Made by a program: the position numbers and the translations under genes. Shown here piece by piece: positions 1 to 7,345 of a stretch of DNA of 10,511 bases. The notes under the pieces are model-generated. The model ran no database searches. It was given only the letters and a program-made list of their open reading frames with translations, and was not told the origin of the DNA. This stretch comes from Pelomonas sp052436255 (lineage in GTDB: Bacteria; Pseudomonadota; Gammaproteobacteria; Burkholderiales; Burkholderiaceae_C): contig JBQVNP010000164.1 in NCBI GenBank assembly GCA_052436255.1, forward strand, positions 1 to 10,511, read 5' to 3'. Positions within the stretch are counted from its first letter, which is position 1. Each line of letters starts with the position of its first letter.

Positions 1-99
1 GACGGTCCGCTCACGACACGGTCACCCGCCGCACCCCGACCACCTCCCAACCGACAACGCTGCCAATGCCAAACACCCTCGATCAGTCGCAGCGGCTGC

Positions 100-124
100 C
101 ATCGACCCGTCGACCCGGGCGATG
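100..124. promoter_or_regulatory. Small imperfect palindrome upstream of the receptor, possible operator
   Basis: CATCG at 100-104 and CCCG at 106-109 pair with CGGG at 116-119 and CGATG at 120-124. This gives nine base pairs with one bulged A and a six-base loop. No T-run follows, so it is not an intrinsic terminator. An operator for a sugar-responsive regulator is possible because the element lies about 70 bases ahead of the receptor start. It matches no operator consensus that I recognise, and a palindrome of this quality can occur by chance in GC-rich DNA. Confidence 0.2.
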
Positions 125-185
125 TTGATGCCGCCCTCCCCGCCGAACCCGCTGTAAGACAGGGCAAGCGCCCCACAACAACGAC

Positions 186-190
186 AGGAG
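186..190 (+). promoter_or_regulatory. Ribosome binding site AGGAG deciding the receptor GTG start
   Basis: AGGAG lies five bases ahead of the GTG at 196. It fixes a GTG rather than ATG start for the receptor. The next Met in frame (residue 13) would cut away the basic N-region of the signal peptide. Confidence 0.8.
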
Positions 191-195
191 ACACA

Positions 196-3100
196 GTGAA
201 ACACCACCACCCCCGCCGCACCGCCATCTCCATGGCTGCCGCCCAGGCCACCCTGCTCTGCAGCGGCATCGCCTTTGCGCAGACCCCGCCCGCGCCCGCA
301 GCGCCCGCGGCGTCCGCGCCGGTTCAGAAGGTCGAGACCGTCGTCGTCTCCGGCCGTCGCGCGGCACTCGAGTCGGCGCAGAAGATCAAGCAGAACTCCG
401 ACGAGATCGTCGATTCCATCGTCGCCGATGACATCGGCAAGCTGCCCGACCAGTCCGTCACCGAGGTGCTGCAGCGCATCGTCGGCGTGACCATCGACCG
501 CACGATGGCCAAGAACGACCCCGAGCACTACTCGGTGGAGGGCTCCAGCGTCAACATCCGCGGCCTCTCCTATGTGCGCTCCGAGGTGAACGGCCGCGAC
601 ACCTTCTCGGCCAACGGTGGCCGGGCGCTGAACTTCGAAGACGTGCCGCCCGAGCTGCTGGCCGCGGTGGACGTGTTCAAGAACCCGTCGGCGGCCCAGA
701 TCGAAGGCTCCATCGGCGGCCTGGTGAATCTGCGTACCGCCATGCCCTTCGACAACCCCGGCTTCAAGGGCCACATCACCGCCGTCGGCAAGTACAACGA
801 GCTGCAGGGCAAGTTCAGCCCCTCGGCGTCCGGCCTGCTGTCCAACCGCTGGAAGACCGACCTCGGCGATGTCGGCCTGCTGCTGAGCCTGGCCCACAGC
901 AAGAGCTCCACCCGCACCGATCTCTGGCAGGTCGAGCCCTACTACAAGATCGACGGCACCCACTGGGTGCCCAAGGGCGCGCAATGGCGCGACTCCAACT
1001 TCGAGCGCAGCCGCAACGGCACCTATGCCGCCGCGCAATGGAAGAAGGACGACATCAGCAGCTCGCTGACCTACTTCCAGTCCAAGTACAAGATGCAGTG
1101 GGACGAGAACGCGCTGTTCGCGCAGACCACCCCCTGGAACCTCGTCATCGGCAGCGACGCCAAGTACAACGCCAACAACGTCTTCGTCAGCGGCACGCTG
1201 ACCGCGCCGGTCGACGGCGGCGTCAACTTCGGCGCCGACACGCGCTATATGACGCGCAACTCCAAGACCCGCGACCTGGGCTGGAACCTGGCTTGGAAGG
1301 CCAACGACCGCTGGAGCTTCAGCACCGACCTGCAGCTGGTCAAGTCCGACACCAACGCCTTCGACTCCACCGTCGCCACCGGCCTGCTGATGCCCAAGGA
1401 GACGCTGGACCTGACCGGCTCGACGCCGCGTGTCGTCTTCGACGCCAGCGACCTGGCCGCGCTGCAGAACAAGGCCAACTACTACTGGGCCTTCACGATG
1501 GAGCACCTGGACCGCAGCAAGGCCGAGCAGAAGGCCTGGCGCGCGGACGCCAAGTTCAACTTCGACCACGCCGTGCTGCAGGACCTGTCCTTCGGCATCC
1601 GCCTGACCGACCGCGATGCCACCACCACCAAGACGGTGCCCGACTACAACTGGTCGGCCATCACCCAGACCTGGCAGCGCGGCTGGGACATCAGCGGCCT
1701 GGCCTACCTGAACGACCCGCGCTTCAACGCCCCCACGCGCCTGCACGAGTTCAAGAACTTCTTCGGCGGCCAGAGCGTGCCCGCGATCTACGTGCCCGCC
1801 GTGTCCCTGGCCAAGGACTACCCGACCAGCTACGCGGCGCTGCACCAGTACCACGACATCCTGTGCGCCGAGCAGGCCGCCGCGCAGGGTTGGAGCAGCG
1901 GCTGCGCGACCTGGTCGCCAGCCAGCTTCGGCACCAACCCCGCCGGCACCAACGAGCAGCATGAGCGCACCCAGGCCGCCTACGCCCAGTTGCGCTTCGA
2001 CTTCACCGACGCCGGAGCGCCCATCGACGGCAACGTCGGCCTGCGCGCCGTGCGCACCGACATGAAGGCCAGCGGCTACACGGTCTTCAACTACAACCCG
2101 GGCATCAACCCGACACCGAACCAGACCGTGACCGGCGTGCCGGTGCCAATCATCCCCAGCTTCACGACACCGATCAGCGCCGAGCAAAGCTATGTCGATG
2201 TGCTGCCCAGCCTGAACCTGCGCTTCAAGGCCAGCGACAAGCTGCAGTTCCGCGCCGCCGTCGCCAAGGGTGTCTCGCGCCCGGACTTCGCGGACATGCA
2301 GGCCTACACGTCAATGGAGCTGACGACGACCAAGCACACCGAGAACAACGACACCGTGCTGGTCATCGACGCCGTCAACCTGAGCGGCTCGGCCAGCGGC
2401 AACCCGCTGCTCAAGCCGGTCAAGTCCACCCAGGTCGACCTGACGGCCGAGTGGTACTTCGCCAAGAATGGCTCGGTGACGCTGGCGGTGTTCAACAAGC
2501 AGTTGAAGGACATCATCGTCAAGCAGTCGGCGACGACCGTGCTGCGCGACGCTGCCAACAATCCGCTGAACTTCACGGTCACCTCGCCGGTCAACGGCAG
2601 CAAGGGCCATGCGCGCGGCTTCGAGCTGGCTTTCCAGCGCTACTTCGACATGCTGCCGGGCTGGATGTCGGGCCTGGGCGTGCAGGCCAACTACACCTAC
2701 GTGACCAGCAAGACCACGCCCTACGACCCCGTCACCACGCCGTTCTGCGCCGGCACCAGCACCGACGCGGCCAACCTCAACCTGAACATCAACGGTTGCG
2801 ACACCGACGGCCGCACCTTCGGCAACCTGCCGCTGACCAACCTGTCCAAGAACGCCTACAACCTGGCGCTGCTGTATGACTACGGCCCGTTCTCGGCGCG
2901 CGTGGCCTACAGCTGGCGCTCCAAGTATTTGCAGGGCGTCAACGTCAATGGCACGCGCAGCGGCGACGGCCGGCTGAGCAACGGCACGGCCGTGGCCTAT
3001 GCGCTGCCGACCTGGAGCGACGACTACGGCCAGGTCGACGCGGGCATCAGCTACCGCTTCAGCGACAAGTTCAGCCTCAGCGTCGAAGGGCAGAACCTGA

Positions 3101-3207
3101 ACAACGCGCTGGCCCGTCAGTTGATGCAGCAGAACATCGGCATGATGACCCGCGCTGTCAACTACACCGGCCGCCGTTACTCGGTGCAAGCCAGTTACTC
3201 GTTCTGA
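196..3207 (+). CDS. TonB-dependent outer-membrane receptor, oligosaccharide uptake
   Basis: Outer-membrane transporter of 1003 residues, probably moving a glycan fragment into the periplasm using TonB energy. Seen: a Sec signal peptide of about 28 residues ending AFA before QTPP; an Ala/Pro linker (31-45); a TonB-box-like ETVVVSG (47-53); a plug of roughly 54-181 with the family pattern GKLPDQSVTEVLQRIVGV (81-98) and NIRG (120-123); then a long beta-barrel ending in aromatic YSF, the usual outer-membrane C-terminus. Length and plug motifs fit the Xanthomonas/Caulobacter-type family (TIGR01782). Two cysteine pairs (C557/C570 and C851/C868) lie in inserts likely to be extracellular loops and may form disulfides. 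The GTG start is supported by AGGAG at 186-190. Substrate is inferred from the fucosidase and galactosidase genes that follow; the receptor sequence alone does not give it. No SusD-like partner is present, as expected outside Bacteroidetes. Confidence 0.95.
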   Translation: MKHHHPRRTAISMAAAQATLLCSGIAFAQTPPAPAAPAASAPVQKVETVVVSGRRAALESAQKIKQNSDEIVDSIVADDIGKLPDQSVTEVLQRIVGVTIDRTMAKNDPEHYSVEGSSVNIRGLSYVRSEVNGRDTFSANGGRALNFEDVPPELLAAVDVFKNPSAAQIEGSIGGLVNLRTAMPFDNPGFKGHITAVGKYNELQGKFSPSASGLLSNRWKTDLGDVGLLLSLAHSKSSTRTDLWQVEPYYKIDGTHWVPKGAQWRDSNFERSRNGTYAAAQWKKDDISSSLTYFQSKYKMQWDENALFAQTTPWNLVIGSDAKYNANNVFVSGTLTAPVDGGVNFGADTRYMTRNSKTRDLGWNLAWKANDRWSFSTDLQLVKSDTNAFDSTVATGLLMPKETLDLTGSTPRVVFDASDLAALQNKANYYWAFTMEHLDRSKAEQKAWRADAKFNFDHAVLQDLSFGIRLTDRDATTTKTVPDYNWSAITQTWQRGWDISGLAYLNDPRFNAPTRLHEFKNFFGGQSVPAIYVPAVSLAKDYPTSYAALHQYHDILCAEQAAAQGWSSGCATWSPASFGTNPAGTNEQHERTQAAYAQLRFDFTDAGAPIDGNVGLRAVRTDMKASGYTVFNYNPGINPTPNQTVTGVPVPIIPSFTTPISAEQSYVDVLPSLNLRFKASDKLQFRAAVAKGVSRPDFADMQAYTSMELTTTKHTENNDTVLVIDAVNLSGSASGNPLLKPVKSTQVDLTAEWYFAKNGSVTLAVFNKQLKDIIVKQSATTVLRDAANNPLNFTVTSPVNGSKGHARGFELAFQRYFDMLPGWMSGLGVQANYTYVTSKTTPYDPVTTPFCAGTSTDAANLNLNINGCDTDGRTFGNLPLTNLSKNAYNLALLYDYGPFSARVAYSWRSKYLQGVNVNGTRSGDGRLSNGTAVAYALPTWSDDYGQVDAGISYRFSDKFSLSVEGQNLNNALARQLMQQNIGMMTRAVNYTGRRYSVQASYSF

Positions 3208-3220
3208 ACATGGCAACAGT

Positions 3221-3250
3221 CCGGCGCCCCTCGGGGTGCCGGACGCTTTT
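3221..3250 (+). terminator. Intrinsic terminator or attenuator between receptor and GH35
   Basis: CCGGCGCCCC (3221-3230) pairs with GGGGTGCCGG (3233-3242) over ten positions with one G-U wobble; the innermost pair would open to give a tetraloop. TTTT follows at 3247-3250 after four other bases. It begins 13 bases after the receptor stop and ends 12 bases before the GH35 start. The short, slightly displaced T-run suggests partial termination, which would make receptor mRNA more abundant than enzyme mRNA from a common promoter. Confidence 0.6.
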
Positions 3251-3262
3251 CGTAGAAGTCCT

Positions 3263-4897
3263 ATGAAGACCCAACAACTCCTTCTCGCGGTGGCGCTCGC
3301 CTGCCTGTTCACCACCGCACAGGCCAACGAGGCTCCGCGCTTGGTGGCCAAGGACGGCCGCCACGCGCTGCTCGTCGACGGCAAACCCTTCCTGATCCTG
3401 GGCGCCCAGGCGCACAACTCCAGCAACTACCCGGCGGGGCTGGGCCCCGTGTGGGCCGCCGCCAAGGACCTGCGGGCCAATACCGTGCTGATGCCGGTGG
3501 CCTGGGAACAGGTCGAACCCGAAGAGGGCAAGTTCGATTTCAGCTTCGTCGACCTGCTCGTCAAGCAGGCCCGCGAGCAGAACAAGCGCCTCATCATCCT
3601 GTGGTTCGCCACCTGGAAGAACACCAGCGCCCAGTACACGCCCGCCTGGGTCAAGCTCGACACCAAGCGCTTTCCCGCCAACCTGGACCGCGAAGGCAAG
3701 CCCAACTACAGCCTGAGCCCCTTCGGCGCCGAGACGCTGAAGCATGACAAGCGCGCCTTCGTCGCGTTCATGACGCACCTGAAGAAGATCGACGAGAAGC
3801 AGCGCACCGTGCTGATGGTGCAGGTGCAGAACGAGGTGGGCACCTACGGCCTGGTGCGCGACTTCGGCAAGGACGCGCAGGCCGCCTTCGAGCAGCCGGT
3901 GCCCGCAGCGGTGCTGGCGCGCAAGAAGCCGGTGGCTGCAGCTTCGGGGACTTGGCGCGAGGTCTACGGCGACTATGCCGACGAGTACTTCCACGCCTGG
4001 GCCATCGCCCGCTACATCAACGACATCGCCGTCGCCGGCCGCGCCGTCTACGACTTGCCGATGTACGTCAACAACGCGCTGCGCGATCCGCTGGAGCAGC
4101 CGCCCAAGCCCTGGAAGAGCAACTTCGCCAGCGGCGGCCCGACGCACGACGTCATCGACATCTACAAGGCCGCCGCGCCCGCCATCGACATCGTCGGCCC
4201 CGACATCTACAACGTCGAGTCGGCCCAGGTGAACGCCAACCTGCGCCTGTTCCAGCGCCCGGACAACGCGCTGTGGGTGCCCGAAATGGGCACCAAGCCG
4301 GGCTATGCACGCTTCGTCTACGCCATCCTGGGCCGCGGCGCCATCGGCGTGTCGCCCTTCGGCACCGACTACTTCAACTACAGCAACCACCCGCTGGGCA
4401 CGCTGGCCACCGACAAGACGCTGGTCGAACCCTTCGAGCGCGTCTACCGCATGTTCGCGCCGATCCAGCGCCAATGGGCGCAGTGGGCCTTCGAGGGCCG
4501 CACCCAGGGCATCGCCGAGGGCGACGACCGCCAGCCCCAGCAGCTCGACTTCCCCGGCTGGACAGCCAAGCTGACCTACCGCCTGGGCCGTTTCGGCGAG
4601 CCGAGCTGGGGCGGCGAGTTCGCCAAGCCGGCGCCCGGCACCGAGGAGCCCGGCGGCGGCGCCGCGCTGGCCCAGATCGGGCCGGATCAGTTCATCCTCA
4701 TCGGCCACCGCGTGCGGGTACGCATGGAACCCGCCGCCGGCACCGGCGGCATGATGCTGCGCGCCGAGGAGGGCGAGTTCGACGCCCAGGGCCGCTGGCA
4801 GATGCGCCGCGTCTGGAACGGCGACCAGGTCGACTACGGCCTGAACCTGCCGGCCGAGCCCGTGATGCTGCGCATCACCATGGGCCGCCCGCGTTGA
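3263..4897 (+). CDS. Secreted GH35-type beta-galactosidase with DUF5597-like C-terminus
   Basis: Predicted beta-galactosidase of 544 residues, acting in the periplasm to remove terminal beta-galactose from oligosaccharides. A Sec signal peptide spans residues 1-21 (cleavage AQA before NE). The TIM-barrel domain covers about 25-370, beginning with the family-like VDGKPFLILGAQAHNSSNYP. Probable acid/base is E191 in QVQNEVG and probable nucleophile E341 in LWVPEMG. The tail (about 375-540) resembles DUF5597, found on the GH35 branch that includes the xyloglucan-active Bgl35A of Cellvibrio. An in-frame GTG at 3236 would add nine residues, but it lies inside the terminator stem and spoils the signal peptide, so ATG 3263 is preferred; a weak AGAAG sits at 3254-3258. 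A Cys at residue 14 in ALAC is a poor lipobox. The gene is probably transcribed with the receptor subject to the hairpin, and is translationally linked to the GH95 gene. Confidence 0.88.
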   Translation: MKTQQLLLAVALACLFTTAQANEAPRLVAKDGRHALLVDGKPFLILGAQAHNSSNYPAGLGPVWAAAKDLRANTVLMPVAWEQVEPEEGKFDFSFVDLLVKQAREQNKRLIILWFATWKNTSAQYTPAWVKLDTKRFPANLDREGKPNYSLSPFGAETLKHDKRAFVAFMTHLKKIDEKQRTVLMVQVQNEVGTYGLVRDFGKDAQAAFEQPVPAAVLARKKPVAAASGTWREVYGDYADEYFHAWAIARYINDIAVAGRAVYDLPMYVNNALRDPLEQPPKPWKSNFASGGPTHDVIDIYKAAAPAIDIVGPDIYNVESAQVNANLRLFQRPDNALWVPEMGTKPGYARFVYAILGRGAIGVSPFGTDYFNYSNHPLGTLATDKTLVEPFERVYRMFAPIQRQWAQWAFEGRTQGIAEGDDRQPQQLDFPGWTAKLTYRLGRFGEPSWGGEFAKPAPGTEEPGGGAALAQIGPDQFILIGHRVRVRMEPAAGTGGMMLRAEEGEFDAQGRWQMRRVWNGDQVDYGLNLPAEPVMLRITMGRPR

Positions 4898-7197
4898 TGC
4901 TGCGCGGTCTCCTGCTGTCGCTCGCGCTGGGCGTCGGGCTGCCGCTGCAGGCCGCCGACCTGGTGCTGTGCTATGACGCGCCGGCGCCGGACACGCCGCA
5001 GGGCTGGGAGCAACGCGCCCTGCCCATCGGCAACGGCCGCCTTGGTGCGATGTCGTTCGGCCAGGTCGCGCGCGACCGCCTGCAGTTCAACGACATCACG
5101 CTGTGGACGGGCAACGAGCGTGAGCTCGGCGCCTTCCAGCCGTTCGGCGACGTCGTGCTCGAACTCGACCGTGCCGCGGCACCGGTGAGCGACTACCGCC
5201 GCGAGCTGGACCTGGCCCGCGCGCGGCACCGCCTGAGCTATGTGCAGGACGGCGTGCGCCACACACGCGAGACCATCGCCAGCCACCCGGCCCAGGTCAT
5301 CGCCTGGCGGCTCAGCGCCGACCAGCCCGGCCGCTACAACGGCCGCATCGCGCTGACCGACCGCCATGGCGCCACGCTGTCCGCGGCCGGCAGCACGCTG
5401 ACCGCCGTCGGCCGGCTGCCCAACGGCCTGGCCTATGCCAGCCAGCTGCGCGTCGTGCACGAAGGCGGCAGCGTCGGCGTCGAGGGCAAGCACCTGGTCC
5501 TGCGTGGCGTGAACGCGCTGACGCTGGTGCTGGGTGCCGGCACCAGCTATGCGCACGGGCGGGCCAACGGCCCGGCACCGCTGCCACGCGTGCAGGCCCA
5601 GGTGACCGCCGCCGCCGCCCAGCCGTGGGCACGTCTGCAAGCCGCGCATGAGCGCGACGTGCAGGCGCTGCTCGGCCGGGTGCAGCTCGACCTCGGCGCC
5701 AGCCCGGCCGAGCGGCGCGCGTTGACCACCGACGCCCGCCTGGCCGCCTACACCCAGAGCGGCGGTGACCCCGAGCTGGAGGCGCTGTACTTCCAGTTCG
5801 GCCGCTACCTGCTCGTCAGCAGTTCGCGCGGCTCGCTGCCCGCCAACCTGCAGGGCCTGTGGAACGACCACCTGCAGCCACCGTGGAACAGTGACTACCA
5901 CTCCAACATCAACCTGCAGATGAACTACTGGCCGGCCGAGCCGACCAACCTGGCCGAGGCCGCGCGCCCCTTCCACGCCTTCGTGCAGGACCTGGTGCCG
6001 ATGTGGCGCCGCCCAGTGGCCGAGCGCGCGGCGCTGGCCCGCAAGGACGCGGCGGCCCTGCCGCCCGAGACGCCGCCCTGGGACAACTCGGTGCAGCCTC
6101 CTATCGAGACCTTCCTGACCGCGCAAGGCCAGCCCATGCGCGGCTGGGCGCTGCGCACCGCCACCAATCCCTTCGGCGCGCAGACCTACCTGTGGAACAT
6201 GACCGGCAACGCCTGGTACGCGCGCCACTTCTGGGAGCACTACGACTTCACGCAGGACCGCCGTTTCCTGCGCGAGCAGGCCTGGCCGGTGCTGAAGGAA
6301 GTGGCCGCGTTCTGGGAAGACCGGCTCGAGGAGAACGCCGACGGCAAGCTGGTCGCGCCGAATGGCTGGTCGCCCGAGCACGGGCCCATCCAGGACGGCG
6401 TGGCCTACGACCAGCAGATCCTGTGGGACCACTTCGACAACATGGCACGCGCCGCCGAAGTGCTGGGCGAACATGCCGCGCGTGACCGCGCCATCGCGCT
6501 GCGCGACCGCCTCGCCGGCCCGCGCATCGGCAGCTGGGGCCAGTTGCTGGAGTGGCAGGCGGAGCTGAAGGACCCGGTGCTCGACACGCCACGCGACACC
6601 CACCGCCACGTCTCCCACCTCTATGCCCTCTACCCCGGCCGGCAGATCTCGCCGACGCGCACGCCCGAGCTGGCGGCCGCGGCGCGCAAGACGCTGGAGG
6701 CGCGCGGCGACGTCAGCACCGGCTGGTCGATGGCCTGGAAGATCGCCTTCTGGGCGCGGCTGCATGACGGCGACCGCGCCCACCGGCTGCTGCAAGGGCT
6801 GCTGTCCACGCCCGGTTCGCGCGTGGCGCGCACCGGCGGGGAGGTCAACCAGGGCGGCACCTATCCCAATCTGCTCGACACCCACCCGCCGTTCCAGATC
6901 GACGGCAACTTCGGCGCCACGGCGGCCATTGCCGAGCTGCTGCTGCAGTCGCATGACGGCGCCATCCACCTGCTGCCTGCCCTGCCCTCGGCCTGGCCGA
7001 GCGGCGCGGTCAAGGGCCTGCGCGCGCGCGGCGGCTTCGAGGTGGACATCGCCTGGGCGAACGGCCGCGTCACCAGCGCCACCGTGCGCGCCGTGGCCGG
7101 TGCAGGCGGAGGCCGGGTTCGCGTGGGCGAGCGCATCGTCGACCTCAAGCTCAAGCCCGGCCAGTCGCGCACGTTGACCGCCAAGGATCTTGGATGA
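4897..7197 (+). CDS. Secreted GH95 alpha-L-fucosidase
   Basis: Predicted inverting alpha-1,2-L-fucosidase, 766 residues, a normal length for bacterial GH95. A Sec leader (1-19, LQA before AD) points to the periplasm. The N-terminal beta-domain opens with the family motif ALPIGNGRLGAM (about 41-52). The (alpha/alpha)6 catalytic domain contains NLQGLWND, HSNINLQMNYW (335-345), LLEW (550-553), HRHVSHL (569-575) and FQIDGNFGA (666-674). By motif comparison with AfcA of Bifidobacterium bifidum, N337/N339 and D669 match the Asn pair and Asp that activate water, and E552 is the likely general acid. H335 matches the His linked to fucose rather than L-galactose recognition. ATG 4897 shares its A with the GH35 stop TGA (TGATG); no ribosome binding site is visible ahead of it, so translation probably depends on coupling. 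A much longer open frame upstream (from 3952) is a shadow inside GH35 and lacks a leader. An alpha-L-galactosidase is the main alternative. Confidence 0.92.
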   Translation: MLRGLLLSLALGVGLPLQAADLVLCYDAPAPDTPQGWEQRALPIGNGRLGAMSFGQVARDRLQFNDITLWTGNERELGAFQPFGDVVLELDRAAAPVSDYRRELDLARARHRLSYVQDGVRHTRETIASHPAQVIAWRLSADQPGRYNGRIALTDRHGATLSAAGSTLTAVGRLPNGLAYASQLRVVHEGGSVGVEGKHLVLRGVNALTLVLGAGTSYAHGRANGPAPLPRVQAQVTAAAAQPWARLQAAHERDVQALLGRVQLDLGASPAERRALTTDARLAAYTQSGGDPELEALYFQFGRYLLVSSSRGSLPANLQGLWNDHLQPPWNSDYHSNINLQMNYWPAEPTNLAEAARPFHAFVQDLVPMWRRPVAERAALARKDAAALPPETPPWDNSVQPPIETFLTAQGQPMRGWALRTATNPFGAQTYLWNMTGNAWYARHFWEHYDFTQDRRFLREQAWPVLKEVAAFWEDRLEENADGKLVAPNGWSPEHGPIQDGVAYDQQILWDHFDNMARAAEVLGEHAARDRAIALRDRLAGPRIGSWGQLLEWQAELKDPVLDTPRDTHRHVSHLYALYPGRQISPTRTPELAAAARKTLEARGDVSTGWSMAWKIAFWARLHDGDRAHRLLQGLLSTPGSRVARTGGEVNQGGTYPNLLDTHPPFQIDGNFGATAAIAELLLQSHDGAIHLLPALPSAWPSGAVKGLRARGGFEVDIAWANGRVTSATVRAVAGAGGGRVRVGERIVDLKLKPGQSRTLTAKDLG

Positions 7198-7206
7198 AAC
7201 ACAAAG

Positions 7207-7268
7207 GCAACCACAGAGGCACAGAGGAATTCACAGAGGTCTTGCCTGTGCCTCTGTGGTTGCATTTT
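7207..7268 (+). terminator. Perfect 18-bp inverted repeat with T-run, likely terminator
   Basis: Bases 7207-7224 and 7246-7263 are exact reverse complements (18 bp), separated by a 21-base loop and followed by A and TTTT at 7265-7268. It begins nine bases after the GH95 stop. The hairpin and T-run suit a terminator closing the receptor-GH35-GH95 unit. The large loop and repetitive content are not typical of a simple terminator, so it may instead be, or derive from, a dispersed intergenic repeat. Confidence 0.6.
7212..7258. repeat. CACAGAGG short repeats, three direct copies and one inverted
   Basis: CACAGAGG occurs at 7212-7219, 7220-7227 and 7232-7239, and its complement CCTCTGTG at 7251-7258. 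The composition is clearly less GC-rich than the flanking genes. Copies one and two lie largely in the left arm of the hairpin and copy three in its loop, so alternative pairings of the right arm are possible. This looks like a small dispersed intergenic repeat family; membership cannot be tested from one window. Confidence 0.65.
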
Positions 7269-7345
7269 CCTGACCCGTTTCATGCGCTGATCGCCCCGGC
7301 AATTCACCCCTTTGTCCGCGCCCTGACGGCGCCGATGCTGACTCC

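Larger units (their letters stand above)
1..195. other. Leader region upstream of the receptor gene, no gene seen
   Basis: I see no convincing gene here. The receptor's reading frame stays open back to the first base of the window but has no ATG, GTG or TTG before 196, and the translated stretch is not protein-like. A TTGATG box at 125-130 resembles a -35 element, but the only -10-like partner (TGTAAG, 153-158) is 22 bases away, too far for a standard sigma-70 promoter. The promoter of the locus probably lies here or just upstream of the window, but I cannot place it. The end of any upstream gene is not visible. Confidence 0.5.
7198..7345. other. Intergenic gap between GH95 and first GH1
   Basis: A 148-base gap, long for this compact locus. 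Its first half holds a CACAGAGG-based inverted repeat (7207-7263). Its second half (7269-7345) shows no clear promoter and no purine-rich ribosome binding site ahead of the GH1 start at 7346. No small protein or RNA gene is evident. Confidence 0.5.

Noticed and set aside
984..1964. 326-codon + strand frame inside the receptor gene
   Set aside because: Out-of-frame shadow with an Arg/Gln/Leu-rich translation and no domain.
22..2187. 721-codon open frame on the - strand opposite the receptor gene
   Set aside because: It mirrors the receptor's codon bias in GC-rich DNA, has a low-complexity Val/Gly/Arg-rich translation with no domain motif, and the + strand gene is unambiguous.
3293..3304. Lipoprotein lipobox in GH35 (ALAC at residues 11-14)
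   Set aside because: The -3 residue is Ala rather than Leu/Val/Ile and a normal signal peptidase I site (AQA before NE) follows.
2311..4708. Long - strand open frames (2311-3426 and 3158-4708)
   Set aside because: They lie opposite the receptor and GH35 genes, overlap each other and have repetitive Val/Gly/Ala/Arg composition without recognisable motifs.
3952..4896. 315-codon N-terminal extension of the GH95 frame
   Set aside because: It lies wholly inside GH35 in another frame, is Arg/Pro/Ala-rich, and would bury the clear Sec signal peptide beginning at 4897.
4834..6969. 711-codon open frame on the - strand opposite GH95
   Set aside because: Another antisense shadow; the opposite strand encodes a complete GH95 with all catalytic motifs.
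7212..7239. CACAGAGG repeats as a CRISPR array or plasmid-type iterons
   Set aside because: The units are eight bases with irregular gaps of 0 and 4 bases, no spacers and no cas or rep gene nearby.
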